From NCBI GenBank assembly GCA_964590225.1, contig CAZPWS010000002.1, positions 62,001 through 126,000 of the forward strand: a stretch of 64,000 bases of DNA, read 5' to 3'. Below the pieces are notes generated by a model. The model was not told the DNA's origin. It was given only the letters and a program-made list of their open reading frames with translations, and searched no databases. Position 1 is the stretch's first letter. Every line of letters starts with the position of its first letter. Made by a program: the position numbers and the translations under genes. The stretch is from JAEUSG01 sp964590225 (GTDB taxonomy: Bacteria; Fibrobacterota; OXYB2-FULL-49-7; JAEUSG01). Positions 40,593 to 50,597 of the stretch are shown in pieces.

Positions 40593-42023
40593 TCATGCAA
40601 ATAATTCGATAACTCTACCTGCACGGAAAAGTTTTTGTTCCTCAAAGTGGCTGCTAAAAAGCTGAATTCCTACAGGCATATCATCTGCGCTACCAAATGG
40701 TACTGTGAGGCCAGGGATTCCTGCGAGGTTCGCTGATATGGTATAAATGTCAGAGAGATACATTGATAGCGGATCAGCGCTTTTTTCTCCAAGTCGAAAT
40801 GGAGGAGTGGGCATTGTAGGAGAAATCATCAGATCGCATTTTTCAAATGCTTTTATGAAATCATTCTGAATTAGCGTTCTTACCTGCTGGGCCTTATTGT
40901 AGTACGCATCGTAGTAGCCGGACGACAATACAAAATTACCAAGCATTATTCTGCGCTTTACTTCACTGCCAAAACCTTCGCTTCTGGTGGAAGAGTATAA
41001 ATCTGTCAGATCGGTGCAATTGCTTGACCGATAACCATATTTTACACCATCAAACCTTGCAAGATTGCTTGTTGCTTCTGCTGTAGCGATTACATAATAG
41101 GCTGCGACAGCATACTCTGTATGAGGCAAGCTGATATCAACAAGTTCGGCGCCATTTTCCTGTAGTTTTTCCGCAGCACGCATTACCTCGCCTTTTACCG
41201 CTGGATGGAGACCTTTGGCGAAATATTCAGCAGGTATCCCAACCCTGAAGCCCGCCACACCGCTGTTTATAGTTGATAGATAATCTGGAACTATCCTGTT
41301 TGCGGTGGTAGAGTCTTTGGGGTCGTCACCGGCAATTATATTCAGCAGAAGAGCGGCATCGCTAACTGTTTGTGTTATTGGACCGATTTGATCAAGAGAG
41401 CTACCAAAGGCAACTAAGCCGTATCGGCTAACTCGACCATATGTCGGCTTAAGGCCAACTACGCCACAGCAGGCAGCAGGTTGTCTTATTGAGCCGCCAG
41501 TGTCTGAACCAAGGGCGGCTGGAGCAGTTTCGTCTGCTACAACGGCAGCGCTACCACCTGATGAGCCCCCTGGTATCCTTGTTGAATCAAGAGGATTTTT
41601 GGTTGGTCCAAAAAAAGAATTTTCAGTGGACGATCCCATTGCAAACTCATCCATGTTTGTTTTACCGATTATTATGGCGCCCTCCGCGGTAAGCTTGTCC
41701 ACGACGGTTGCATTAAAGATGGGAGTATAGGATTCCAGTATTTTGGATGCGCATGTTGTTAGTATGCCCTTCGTACAAATGTTGTCCTTTATTGCAATTG
41801 GAATTCCATGCAAACGGCCTGTCTTAACTTGGAGGGATAGCGTTTCATCAGCTTTTTTAGCTTGGCTTAGAGCAAGTTCACGACAAACTGTTATATAGCC
41901 GTTTGTTTTTTTATCCTTTTGTTCAATTGCTGAAAGATATGCAGCCGTTACCTCTTCAGAAGAAATATTTTTTGAGGCAATTGCCGCAGCGATTTCAGTA
42001 AGAGAGTGTTTTGTAATGTTCAT
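40593..42023 (-). CDS. gatA: Asp/Glu-tRNA amidotransferase subunit A
   Basis: 476 residues of the amidase-signature family. The Lys-cisSer-Ser catalytic set is seen in VDKLTAEGAIIIGKTNMDEFAMGSS (Lys), PGGSSGGSAAVVA (Ser) and LGSDTGGSIRQPA (nucleophile Ser). GatA releases ammonia from glutamine, which GatB uses to convert Asp-tRNA(Asn) or Glu-tRNA(Gln). Length is standard. It overlaps the AI-2E family permease gene by an ATGA, so these are co-translated. GatB and GatC are not in this window. Confidence 0.93.
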   Translation of the reverse strand: MNITKHSLTEIAAAIASKNISSEEVTAAYLSAIEQKDKKTNGYITVCRELALSQAKKADETLSLQVKTGRLHGIPIAIKDNICTKGILTTCASKILESYTPIFNATVVDKLTAEGAIIIGKTNMDEFAMGSSTENSFFGPTKNPLDSTRIPGGSSGGSAAVVADETAPAALGSDTGGSIRQPAACCGVVGLKPTYGRVSRYGLVAFGSSLDQIGPITQTVSDAALLLNIIAGDDPKDSTTANRIVPDYLSTINSGVAGFRVGIPAEYFAKGLHPAVKGEVMRAAEKLQENGAELVDISLPHTEYAVAAYYVIATAEATSNLARFDGVKYGYRSSNCTDLTDLYSSTRSEGFGSEVKRRIMLGNFVLSSGYYDAYYNKAQQVRTLIQNDFIKAFEKCDLMISPTMPTPPFRLGEKSADPLSMYLSDIYTISANLAGIPGLTVPFGSADDMPVGIQLFSSHFEEQKLFRAGRVIELFA

Positions 42024-43090
42024 TTGTGAGCGCTTTCGGCATGGTTTTCGCTATTTGGTTTTACGAAAAGTCGGATATATGTCTCCCAAACTGTTAAAAA
42101 TAGGGCTGCGATAACCGGCCCTACAACAAAACCTACAATTCCAAGCCACGCAAGGCCTCCGATTGTTGACACAAGAACAACAAGAGGGTGTAGTCCGGAT
42201 CGATCCCCGACTATTTTAGGCTTTAATAAATTCTGTGATAACGCTATCATAAAAAAGCTTATTATAATCATTGATAAACCAGATGCAACGCTTCCTGTTA
42301 GTATCCTGAAGATACCGAGCGGTATAACTACAAAATTTATTCCAACTATGGGAATTAAGGAGAGAAGGGTCATGATGAATGCGAGCAGTAGAGGTGACGG
42401 GAAACCATAGACAGCAACAAGGATACCGCCAAATGTTCCTTCGATAATGGCGACAATCATATTGCCTCTGATTGTTGCGTCAATAACCCCTTCTAGCCGC
42501 GAGAAAATAAGTTTTTCTGTAGTGTGGCCAACGGGAAAGGCATCCCTAATTTTCCTTATAAGTTGTTCTCCATCCAACAAAAAGAAGAAAAGAAAAATCA
42601 TTATAAAAAAGAAGTCCACAATAAACCTTGAGAAACTAACAAAACTGTTTTGGGTTATCTTCATGACAATATCAATTAATTCTTTTACTGAGCCAAAAAT
42701 TATTTTCTTGATACGAAGCGACTCGGGGCTGTTCTGGACTTTCAGAAAAAAAGGATGGCTGGTAATTTCACCAAGATTTATTGTGTTGGATTTTTCCATA
42801 ATCCATGTCAGCAACTTTGTTGATTGAGTTGCGAGCGTATAAGTGATGAAAAATATTGGTATGAGTACAATAGTAACAGTAAGCAATGACACTAAAACTG
42901 CGCCAATTGCTTTTTTGCGTGGAAAAAGGAGGTTGAATTTTTTACAAAGGGGCTGAAATAATATTGCAAGAACTCCAGCCAAGAGTGCGTCGATGAGGAA
43001 TGGATATACTACCCTTATGAATGCTATTGAAAGCCCCGTTAAAACAATAATGAAGAGAATTATGCTAAGCCTGTTTGTTTTCATAGTCAT
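42020..43090 (-). CDS. AI-2E family transporter (PerM-like)
   Basis: 356 residues with seven or eight membrane segments, including LSIILFIIVLTGLSIAFI and RVVYPFLIDALLAGVLAIL at the N-terminus and PLVVLVSTIGGLAWLGIVGFVVGPVIAALFLTVWE at the C-terminus, which holds the family signature GGxxxxGxxGxxxGP. PerM/TqsA-type proteins are permeases of debated substrate, AI-2 export being one suggestion. It is first in the gatA transcript. The substrate cannot be told. Divergent flavin reductase gene begins about 110 bases away. Confidence 0.85.
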   Translation of the reverse strand: MTMKTNRLSIILFIIVLTGLSIAFIRVVYPFLIDALLAGVLAILFQPLCKKFNLLFPRKKAIGAVLVSLLTVTIVLIPIFFITYTLATQSTKLLTWIMEKSNTINLGEITSHPFFLKVQNSPESLRIKKIIFGSVKELIDIVMKITQNSFVSFSRFIVDFFFIMIFLFFFLLDGEQLIRKIRDAFPVGHTTEKLIFSRLEGVIDATIRGNMIVAIIEGTFGGILVAVYGFPSPLLLAFIMTLLSLIPIVGINFVVIPLGIFRILTGSVASGLSMIIISFFMIALSQNLLKPKIVGDRSGLHPLVVLVSTIGGLAWLGIVGFVVGPVIAALFLTVWETYIRLFVKPNSENHAESAHK

Positions 43091-43200
43091 GCGTTATTCG
43101 TGTAAAATAGCATATTTATTGTCGAATAAAAACAGACGATTACATGAGAGATTTATAAAAAAGTATATTTGACCGATAATTTGTTTAAGTGTGTGGATTA

Positions 43201-43782
43201 ATGAAAAAAACTTCCTGGAAACCATGTACTCTACTTTATCCGTTACCCGTAGTTATGGTAACTCTTGGGGCAGAACCAAAAGAGTATAACATTATAACCA
43301 TAGCGTGGACGGGAACAGTATGCTCCGACCCTCCAATGTGTTCTATTTCCCTGCGTAAGGAGCGCCATTCTTACGGTATTCTGGATAGGAATGGGGAGTT
43401 TGTTGTAAATCTTACGACAGAAAAACTTGTGCGTCAAACAGACTGGGCAGGTGTGCGCTCTGGTTCCAAGTACAACAAGTTTAAGGAGCTCAATCTAACT
43501 TATGGAAAGGCTTCTATAGTAAGAGCGCCGATCATCTTGGAATCACCGGTTAATATTGAGTGCAAAGTGGTAAAAAGAATTCCCCTTGGCAGCCATGATA
43601 TGTTTATTGGCGAAGTAGTTGCAGTAACGGTTGATGATAAATACCTGAACAAGCAGACAGGTGAATTTTCCCTATCTGCCGCCAATCCTATCTGTTATTC
43701 ACACGGCCGTTATTACTCTCTCGGTAAAGCACTTGGAAAGTTTGGTTTTTCGGTGGCGAAGCGTAAAAAGGCAAAAAAGTAA
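43201..43782 (+). CDS. Flavin reductase family protein
   Basis: 193 residues of the FMN-binding split-barrel flavin reductase family: LYPLPVVMVTLGAEPKEYNI, ITIAWTGTVCSDPPMCSISLR and FVVNLTTEKLVRQTDWAGV. Members of this type in anaerobes often carry FMN and may act as NAD(P)H:flavin reductases or bind flavin in electron transfer. I chose the ATG at 43201 over the GTG at 43189. The gene converges with the propeller-like gene at 43791 with eight bases between stops. No partner monooxygenase is nearby. Confidence 0.85.
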   Translation: MKKTSWKPCTLLYPLPVVMVTLGAEPKEYNIITIAWTGTVCSDPPMCSISLRKERHSYGILDRNGEFVVNLTTEKLVRQTDWAGVRSGSKYNKFKELNLTYGKASIVRAPIILESPVNIECKVVKRIPLGSHDMFIGEVVAVTVDDKYLNKQTGEFSLSAANPICYSHGRYYSLGKALGKFGFSVAKRKKAKK

Positions 43783-43790
43783 TGAACCTT

Positions 43791-45359
43791 TTAAATGTTC
43801 ATTCGCAATATCCGTCTGCTTAGAACTTTATTAGCCACTTTTATTTTTACTACATAAACGCCTTCTGCCATTCTGGAGTTAGCTTTTTCCCATGAATAAG
43901 AGAGAACCCCACTGTTTTCTACCATAGAGGTACTTGTGGGCAATAGAACGGCAATTTTCTTGCCTGAAAGAGTGAAAATTTCAGCGACAACTTTTTGGTT
44001 CTCCGAATAGTTGCTTAACAAACCAGATAATCGTATTTCAACAGCAGAATTAAATGGATTTGGTGAGCATGTCATTTTTAAAACTCCAGCAGTGCTGCTG
44101 CCGATTTCTGAGGCTACATTTGCATTAGGATTAGTAATAACCCTAACTCCTATCCCTATTGGGGTTGTTGCAACGGCAGGATGGCTTTCGTACACTACGA
44201 CTGTTCTTCCATTGCCATCCGAGGAATAGCTTTGATTTGAAGCTGGCATATTTGCTGTACCGGCAACAGCTTTTTCCGAAGTTTCGACAACCCTTGAACT
44301 CGAAAACGATTTCGTCAAAATGTTATCATATGAAATGGAACCGCTTGTCGCTGCACTCTGCCAGCCCAGAATAAAGCTATAGCCGTCCCACGCAACAGCA
44401 GGTCTATTTCCTCCTGCAGAAGGATATGGATTAGTAATAGCGATGGTTCCATCGAGAGAAGACGGCGAAACTAATGCCATACCACCATCGACAGCACCAC
44501 CTCTTCCGCCAGTTACAAAGAAATTTCCCCAAACAACCGTTATATTGTTTCCATCCGTCGCAACCGAAATTTCATGTCCGAGCCTCAGCCCACTTCCGAT
44601 AATATTAGCGGCTATCGATTTTCCATTTTCTATTAAACGAAAGCTTATTGTTCTTCTTGGAATTGAACGGTTTACAACACTCGAAAAAGCCAAGAATGTT
44701 TTACCTGCCTCTAAGGGAAGTAGGACGGGAGCACCGCTATTGATTTCTGTGTTGGATCCAACTTTGACAAACGGAATAGTATCGACAGCAGAAAAAGAGC
44801 CATCTATTGCCAGATACCGTAGAGCAATCAGGTAGCTATCCATATAAAGGGCACTTGAATCTCTCTTGAATGTTCGCCAAGCTATAACAAAACCGTCACC
44901 GTTCGAACAGGCATAAGGGTCTTTTTGATTTCTGCTTCCTTCCGCAACTATCACTCCATTCGGATCTATAACAGTTCCATCGGTTGCAGCAATGCGAGCA
45001 CCGTAAACATCGTAATCTTTTCCGTTACGGAGATCGCTCCAGACAACAAGAAAGGTTCCATTGTTATAGGCAACGCGTGGCTGTTCCTGAGCATCAGCCG
45101 CATCACAAATAGCAAAAGGGGTCTGATCAGTCTTATCGCCAAGTAAATTAAGCCGCATGCCAACTATAGAGCTATTCTCATTAAAACCCGACTGCCATAC
45201 CACAAGATAATTTGAATCCCCCTTTGCGATAGAAGGATAATAGGCGTCCTTTTGATTATGGTTGGGTAGTATAAGCTCATCGTTCACGCTTAATTGTTGA
45301 GCGTGCGAATATGCGATAGTCAAAATAAAAACTAAAAGAATATATGGTAATTTTTTCAT
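43791..45359 (-). CDS. Secreted beta-propeller-like protein with type A sorting-like domain
   Basis: 522 residues. A signal peptide (LPYILLVFILTIAYSHA) precedes at least five copies of a roughly 50-70 residue unit ending in FxVVW: YPSIAKGDSNYLVVWQS, QPRVAYNNGTFLVVWSD, YACSNGDGFVIAWR, ISVATDGNNITVVWGN and AVAWDGYSFILGWQ. The C-terminal 95 residues hold MTCSPNPFNSAVEIRL and then EGVYVVKIKV...RRILRMNI, the pattern of a C-terminal sorting domain. It is third in the operon behind the rhamnogalacturonan lyase. The fold suggests a binding protein. GAGGT precedes the ATG. Confidence 0.75.
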   Translation of the reverse strand: MKKLPYILLVFILTIAYSHAQQLSVNDELILPNHNQKDAYYPSIAKGDSNYLVVWQSGFNENSSIVGMRLNLLGDKTDQTPFAICDAADAQEQPRVAYNNGTFLVVWSDLRNGKDYDVYGARIAATDGTVIDPNGVIVAEGSRNQKDPYACSNGDGFVIAWRTFKRDSSALYMDSYLIALRYLAIDGSFSAVDTIPFVKVGSNTEINSGAPVLLPLEAGKTFLAFSSVVNRSIPRRTISFRLIENGKSIAANIIGSGLRLGHEISVATDGNNITVVWGNFFVTGGRGGAVDGGMALVSPSSLDGTIAITNPYPSAGGNRPAVAWDGYSFILGWQSAATSGSISYDNILTKSFSSSRVVETSEKAVAGTANMPASNQSYSSDGNGRTVVVYESHPAVATTPIGIGVRVITNPNANVASEIGSSTAGVLKMTCSPNPFNSAVEIRLSGLLSNYSENQKVVAEIFTLSGKKIAVLLPTSTSMVENSGVLSYSWEKANSRMAEGVYVVKIKVANKVLSRRILRMNI

Positions 45360-45371
45360 TGTTTACCTCGC

Positions 45372-46418
45372 TTAATTTCTTGGTATCATATGAAATAGCC
45401 CATGGCGCCCCGCCCATAATCCATAAGAGCCATCTGAAGGGAAAACAACAGCGCCAGGCCAATTCGAAGAACCGGAAATGGGGGCGGCATAGTCACTATT
45501 ATTTGCTTTAGGCATAAACCATATGTTTACACCATTTGCAGTGTTAAGCGCCTTGCTTCGGCCAAGCGCAAAAAGAGTGTCCGAGCTTTCAAGATCATTG
45601 CGCCAGCAAAACATATCATCTCCGCCTCCTATGTAAAGATAGCGGCCGCTCTGACTTATTGACATACCTGTTGGACACCACAATGCACCCGTGATCTGTG
45701 TCGATATACCCGTTGATAGATCCATAGAATAGCTGGGGCCTCTATAATGATAATAAAAACGCATTTTAGTAACATCAAGTGCTATGCCGTCAAAAGCACT
45801 ACTGCTAAAACTAAGAACGGCCGTAGTCAATTTCTTATATCCCCCGCAATCTGGTGGAGTAGTGCCATTTGGCATAAAAGCGTATATCTCTCCACTTATG
45901 CAGTCCTTGGCAATAATAAGGTAGGCGCCGCCAGTACCGGAAGTTGGACCAACAGTACTAACCATGCCGCTATCTACATTGATATAGCGCCACTGTTTAT
46001 TTACGCCATCCCGCAAAAAAACATGCTTGCCATCGTCCGAAGCGCAGATACAATTAGTGTTATTGTACCCCCATCCACCAAATCGGGCTCTGCTAACCGG
46101 TCCGTCAAGATAGCCCTTGGCTCCTCCTGTAAAAGAGGACACCATATCCTTCGTTTTGCTGTAGCGACGCATAACAGAGTATGCCGTATTAGTATAGTAA
46201 GCGTTTCCAGAGCTGTCCACGGTAAGACCTTTTGATAAGTCGCAATCTTCAGCTTCTCCCACGGGACCGTTGCCAATAAAGTGACAACCAATGCCTTCTC
46301 TACCTTCTTTTGTAACAAGAACAAGGTCGTAATGCTGGTCGGCGGGTGGATCCTGTCGTGTCTGACCAATCAAAGGCACTATCAGAAGTGACAGCAATAG
46401 AAAAACCGTAGTATTCAT
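45372..46418 (-). CDS. Secreted NHL/propeller-like hypothetical protein
   Basis: 348 residues with a signal peptide (TTVFLLLSLLIVPLIGQ). Repeated segments such as GLTVDSSGNAYYTNT, CICASDDGKHVFLRDG, IIAKDCISGEIYAFMP and GMSISQSGRYLYIGGG follow NHL/YVTN-like blade spacing. It lacks the SPNPFN sorting domain found in both neighbours. AAGGAGG lies five bases before the ATG at 46418. It is the second gene behind the rhamnogalacturonan lyase and may bind a ligand or an enzyme partner; no specific function can be assigned. Confidence 0.6.
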   Translation of the reverse strand: MNTTVFLLLSLLIVPLIGQTRQDPPADQHYDLVLVTKEGREGIGCHFIGNGPVGEAEDCDLSKGLTVDSSGNAYYTNTAYSVMRRYSKTKDMVSSFTGGAKGYLDGPVSRARFGGWGYNNTNCICASDDGKHVFLRDGVNKQWRYINVDSGMVSTVGPTSGTGGAYLIIAKDCISGEIYAFMPNGTTPPDCGGYKKLTTAVLSFSSSAFDGIALDVTKMRFYYHYRGPSYSMDLSTGISTQITGALWCPTGMSISQSGRYLYIGGGDDMFCWRNDLESSDTLFALGRSKALNTANGVNIWFMPKANNSDYAAPISGSSNWPGAVVFPSDGSYGLWAGRHGLFHMIPRN

Positions 46419-46437
46419 ACCAGCCTCCTTATTACTA

Positions 46438-49400
46438 CTATTTTGTTAAAACGATACGCTTCTTAAACTCCCTGTTTTGAGCTTTTACATGTACAAAATA
46501 AACTCCACTTGCCTGTCCATTAGCGTTCCAGTTGAAGGAATATTTTCTTCCATTGCCAACCACGCCAATAGCCTCTGGCATAATTTTTTCGACGACACGA
46601 CCGGTTGCGTCGAAAATTAGGGCCATTGGTGGTAAAAGTTGACCATAACTCTTATCAACCGTTCCAAGCTGAAAAGTAATGGAAATAGAGGGATTAAACG
46701 GATTGGGAGATGCCGTTAAGCCATCAACCAATTCTTCGCTATTGCTACTATTCTCAGAGGCAATAACCCATGATGAGTCAAGGGGCTCAACAACAATAAA
46801 ATAATTACTGTAGGCTTCGCTTAGATTACCTCCAGGAATTTGCACACGACCGGCTGAATAAGTGGTCTCCCATACAACAAAGTTCGATATAGTGTCGCCA
46901 TTTGGAGTAAATCTACTCGTAAGCCATGTGGGACGGGCAGTTTGAGACCTGTCCATCATGAGATATACTTTGAGCGCTTTATTACTTGTGAAAGCAATTA
47001 TAGAATCATTCCTTGCATAGTACTTACTATACATGGAACCACAACGCAACAGTGGTAAATTCTCATACTCTGGTGGGATAGATGTCATCTTTGTGGACTG
47101 ATCGATAAAGACATCAACATCGGTAGTAAACTGAGTCCAGACATATTCGGTTGGACGGGTATTTGTAATTAACAGCGGCTCCCTGTGAATGAATGAGATA
47201 GTTGCATTAGATACGGAATTCGGAGTAGTCGCACGATCTCTGACCCCATTTACCGTTAGGGTATAAGAAGTCTGATATTGCATCGGGCTACAGGTAAGAA
47301 TTACTGTCTTGTTGTCTGACTGCAATACTGCTCCTGAAACTGTCACCCCGTTACTGAGTGAATAGTTGGCGATATTCTGTGCGGATGCACTTTCCAGGGC
47401 TTCGGAAAAAGTTACAGTTACAACTGCGTCTGTACTTACAGATACAGCACCAACTGGAAATGGAGCTTCGGTGTCTGCCGGGGTGTTTATACTTGAGGCC
47501 TCAGCTCTTACTCCTTCAACATTAGAACCACTTACTGCTGCTACGGCATAACTATAGGAGGTTGACTCTGTGAGTCCATCATCTTCAAACACCAATTTGT
47601 CGGTTGTTGAGATCAGGACACCATTACGGTAAACATTGTAGTACCATATTCCACTTTCCGGATCACTTGATGCACCCCATGATAGCGAAACTTTCTGGGC
47701 ATTCACAACTGTTGCTGTAAGATTGGATGGCGCCGTAGCCTGAGTAAGATCGCTTGTGGCAACATTTGAAAAACCACTCATGTTGCTGGCAGAATCAAAT
47801 GTAAATACCGCTGCAAACACCAATCCTGAAGAAGGAACAGTAAATGCCACCTGATCCTGTGTACCCGCAGCCGCAGTCAGACTTTTGCCAACTGTATTTG
47901 CCGCCCACCAGTTGAGATACTTCAGATCATCTGTTTGATTGTAAACAAGTGGTTTTGTACCCCACACAATGTGATAGCGCTTTGCATCAACTGGCACAGT
48001 CCATCTAACAGTACAATTAGTTCCGCTCCTCTCCATTACGGCATCCTGAATGGCGGCTGGCGGAGTTGTGTCGCTTCTTGTGTTATTCCTGACGAACTGA
48101 ATCCATCTGCCGGCATATGCGCCTGTCCAATTACTGCTGCCATCAGCGGTCATCGGTTTGCCCGTTGAACCTTCACCATTAGGAACTGTTATCCCTGTAT
48201 TTATATAGGTCATGGCATGATCAAGAAACACCCGTTTTCCAGTATTCCAGTAATACCAAGCTTGTGGATCGAGAACAGTAAATGATCCGATATATGAATT
48301 CTGCACCTGTGGAGAATAAGCTCTATAACCAAAATTGCCATAATGCAGATTCCAGTGGAGATAAGCCGAAATAAGCTGAAAACTTTCTGCCTGCATTTGC
48401 AGATCCCGCTCGCTGATTTGTGTTAGATAGTCAATTACCGGTCGTGCGCCAAAGCCCATTTCCCACGGCGCGGTACCAAACTCTCCACAGCACATGGTAT
48501 TATAATCGCCAAACTGCGGGCGAACACGGGCCCTGTTCGTAAGCATGTTTTCCTTTAATAATCTTTCCATTACAGTATCGCCGGTTACATATAATGCTTG
48601 TAAAGCATCCGCCAATGGGTGGCCACCATGCCGTGCTATTGTAGGAAAACCAACTGTAAGATTTTTCCTGAATTCCACAATAAATTTGTAATAATCCTTC
48701 TGCCAGTAGTTTCCCGTTATCCAGTAATAATCCTTCATATGATGATGCCAATAGTGGGCATTATCAATACTGGTTGAATAACCAATTGGATAGTATCCTG
48801 AAGCAGTCTCGGCAAGTATGGCACTATCCATGACTCCCGCTCCCATATTCTGGTCACGCAAACTCATAGGAGAAAAGCTCGGTGACGCAGTACCGTTATT
48901 CATACCCAATTTTAAAAGCGAAAAATCTGTTGCAAAATTATACTGAGCCATCCACTGTGGTCTGATATTCATTTCCCCGATCGCTTCTCGTTCGGCAACA
49001 AACCAGTCCGCAGGATTTTCAGATGCCCAAAATTGACCACCTCCCTGTGGATAGCCACCAGCAGCTGCCGTATTTGTACGACGCCCATTAAGGACAAAGA
49101 AGTACCAACCTAAATTCGCAGCTGATGGATTTGCCGGTATGCGAGAATCGGTTGTGGATATTTTTGAGGTAAATGGTATTAAACCTTCAAGATCAAGGCT
49201 TGCCCCCGCACTTCCCACATATGAGACAGGAAGGGAGGCCACTGGATGATAGTCAACCGTCTTGGAGAATTTTAGGAGTTCGTTATCAGATGAACTTTGA
49301 TGAAAATTTAAAACTACCTCTTTATAAACATGCTGCATGTCGGCTAACCAATAAAGGTGAGTCGGGGAGAAGGTGGGATTTCTTTTTGCTCCATGAATCT

Positions 49401-50535
49401 GGCAGCTCCACTCAGGGAAAAGCTGCACAGAAAGTTTCTGATTCTGGTCAACCTTTATTCCATTTGGATACATCTGCCAGAAGTGTCTTGTTTTAACTGT
49501 AACGCCAACAGTACCATTGTCGAGCGTAATAAAGCCATCAGGCCTGCCACCCGTTCCTAATACTGTAGTTGTATCTCCCGCTCCATCTGCTCTGTAAATG
49601 TTAAATAGTGTGTCGTGCAGTTGACCCAACATTACGCCTGTACCAAGAGTAGTGCTGTGAACCGTCCCATTACCTAAGCCGCTTTTTACACTAACTGTTC
49701 CGGCAAGATTGAGATCAAAATTCAGGTTAAGGGCATGAAAATAGAGCGGCCAGCTGTATTTTTTTGTTTTTGATGAATTCTGGAGCTGATAATCAACCTT
49801 AATATGCGACTTGCCTGCATAGGCATAAATTCTGACCGCCCAACCATGCGTATGGTCCGATGGGCTTGTGTATTTTGTTACCGCTTCTGCCCTTATAACA
49901 ACCGCCACAGGCCCAACCTCTTCCACTTCAACTTTTATATCCGATCGATCCGCATCAAGCTGTAAATCACCATTAAGACGACCGATAAATTCACCGCCGC
50001 TATTTGCATTTGGTTTGACAACAAGGTTTGCAGAACCAAAATTACCACCATTTGTGGGATCGTACCATACTTCGTTTAGTATGTTGAAACCGCTTTTTTT
50101 AACAGTAAATTTGAGGGAATTGCCAGTAGTTACGGTAATCAAATCATTGGTTTGTTCAACGGAGAGCGTTGAAGAGGGGGGAGTTCCAGTGCCATCATCC
50201 TTCAGGTAATACTTCGTTGTACCTGTTCCTGCCCCTGTAAAGGACGAAACGGTTGGAAGATAGGTTACGGCTATGTTTGTAATACTCTGATCACCAATAT
50301 ATCGTCTGCTTAATACCTCAAACTGTGCTGGAACCGTTACTCCCGAAGCGTCGGTCAATCTGAAAGAGTTCGTGTTTTGATAAATTCCCTTTGGTAGGGG
50401 AACCACGGTTCTTATTGGATATCCATCAGAACCGACACCTGCACACTCTTTAACGGATAGCTCAACATTTAAAGCAGAAAAAGTGTTTACGACAGAAAGA
50501 ACTCCGACACAGAATGCCACTAAGCGCATGAACAT
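46438..50535 (-). CDS. Secreted exo-rhamnogalacturonan lyase-like enzyme (PcRGLX/PL26-like), multidomain
   Basis: 1365 residues. Signal peptide to about 21. The N-terminal RIFT-barrel region has YPIRTVVPLPKGIYQN and FRLTDASGVTVPAQFEV followed by DQSITNIAVTYLP, as in PcRGLX/YetA proteins. A beta-sandwich and a helical toroid (for example HYWHHHMKDYYWITGNYWQ, FPTIARHGGHPLADALQALYVTGD) extend to about 840. Two fibronectin-III-like domains (about 850-1035), an SbsA-like Ig domain (about 1040-1130) and a C-terminal sorting domain (SASPNPFNPSISITF to VYFVHVKAQNREFKKRIVLTK, in pieces) follow. It probably cleaves rhamnogalacturonan I at the surface. AAGGAGG precedes the ATG; promoter at 50598-50626. 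Confidence 0.75.
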   Translation of the reverse strand: MFMRLVAFCVGVLSVVNTFSALNVELSVKECAGVGSDGYPIRTVVPLPKGIYQNTNSFRLTDASGVTVPAQFEVLSRRYIGDQSITNIAVTYLPTVSSFTGAGTGTTKYYLKDDGTGTPPSSTLSVEQTNDLITVTTGNSLKFTVKKSGFNILNEVWYDPTNGGNFGSANLVVKPNANSGGEFIGRLNGDLQLDADRSDIKVEVEEVGPVAVVIRAEAVTKYTSPSDHTHGWAVRIYAYAGKSHIKVDYQLQNSSKTKKYSWPLYFHALNLNFDLNLAGTVSVKSGLGNGTVHSTTLGTGVMLGQLHDTLFNIYRADGAGDTTTVLGTGGRPDGFITLDNGTVGVTVKTRHFWQMYPNGIKVDQNQKLSVQLFPEWSCQIHGAKRNPTFSPTHLYWLADMQHVYKEVVLNFHQSSSDNELLKFSKTVDYHPVASLPVSYVGSAGASLDLEGLIPFTSKISTTDSRIPANPSAANLGWYFFVLNGRRTNTAAAGGYPQGGGQFWASENPADWFVAEREAIGEMNIRPQWMAQYNFATDFSLLKLGMNNGTASPSFSPMSLRDQNMGAGVMDSAILAETASGYYPIGYSTSIDNAHYWHHHMKDYYWITGNYWQKDYYKFIVEFRKNLTVGFPTIARHGGHPLADALQALYVTGDTVMERLLKENMLTNRARVRPQFGDYNTMCCGEFGTAPWEMGFGARPVIDYLTQISERDLQMQAESFQLISAYLHWNLHYGNFGYRAYSPQVQNSYIGSFTVLDPQAWYYWNTGKRVFLDHAMTYINTGITVPNGEGSTGKPMTADGSSNWTGAYAGRWIQFVRNNTRSDTTPPAAIQDAVMERSGTNCTVRWTVPVDAKRYHIVWGTKPLVYNQTDDLKYLNWWAANTVGKSLTAAAGTQDQVAFTVPSSGLVFAAVFTFDSASNMSGFSNVATSDLTQATAPSNLTATVVNAQKVSLSWGASSDPESGIWYYNVYRNGVLISTTDKLVFEDDGLTESTSYSYAVAAVSGSNVEGVRAEASSINTPADTEAPFPVGAVSVSTDAVVTVTFSEALESASAQNIANYSLSNGVTVSGAVLQSDNKTVILTCSPMQYQTSYTLTVNGVRDRATTPNSVSNATISFIHREPLLITNTRPTEYVWTQFTTDVDVFIDQSTKMTSIPPEYENLPLLRCGSMYSKYYARNDSIIAFTSNKALKVYLMMDRSQTARPTWLTSRFTPNGDTISNFVVWETTYSAGRVQIPGGNLSEAYSNYFIVVEPLDSSWVIASENSSNSEELVDGLTASPNPFNPSISITFQLGTVDKSYGQLLPPMALIFDATGRVVEKIMPEAIGVVGNGRKYSFNWNANGQASGVYFVHVKAQNREFKKRIVLTK

Positions 50536-50597
50536 AACGCCTCCTTGAAATAGTGTTTATTTATAACAATTGTTTCGTCAATTATTGTTTATACCAT

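Noticed and set aside
43781..43803. 7-bp inverted repeat AATGAAC/GTTCATT at the junction of convergent genes
   Set aside because: Low GC stem with a nine-base loop and no T-run; a bidirectional terminator is possible but not supported.
43791..45359. Repeated FxVVW units considered as a DNA tandem repeat
   Set aside because: The repeats are only at protein level; the DNA copies are diverged and not a nucleotide repeat.
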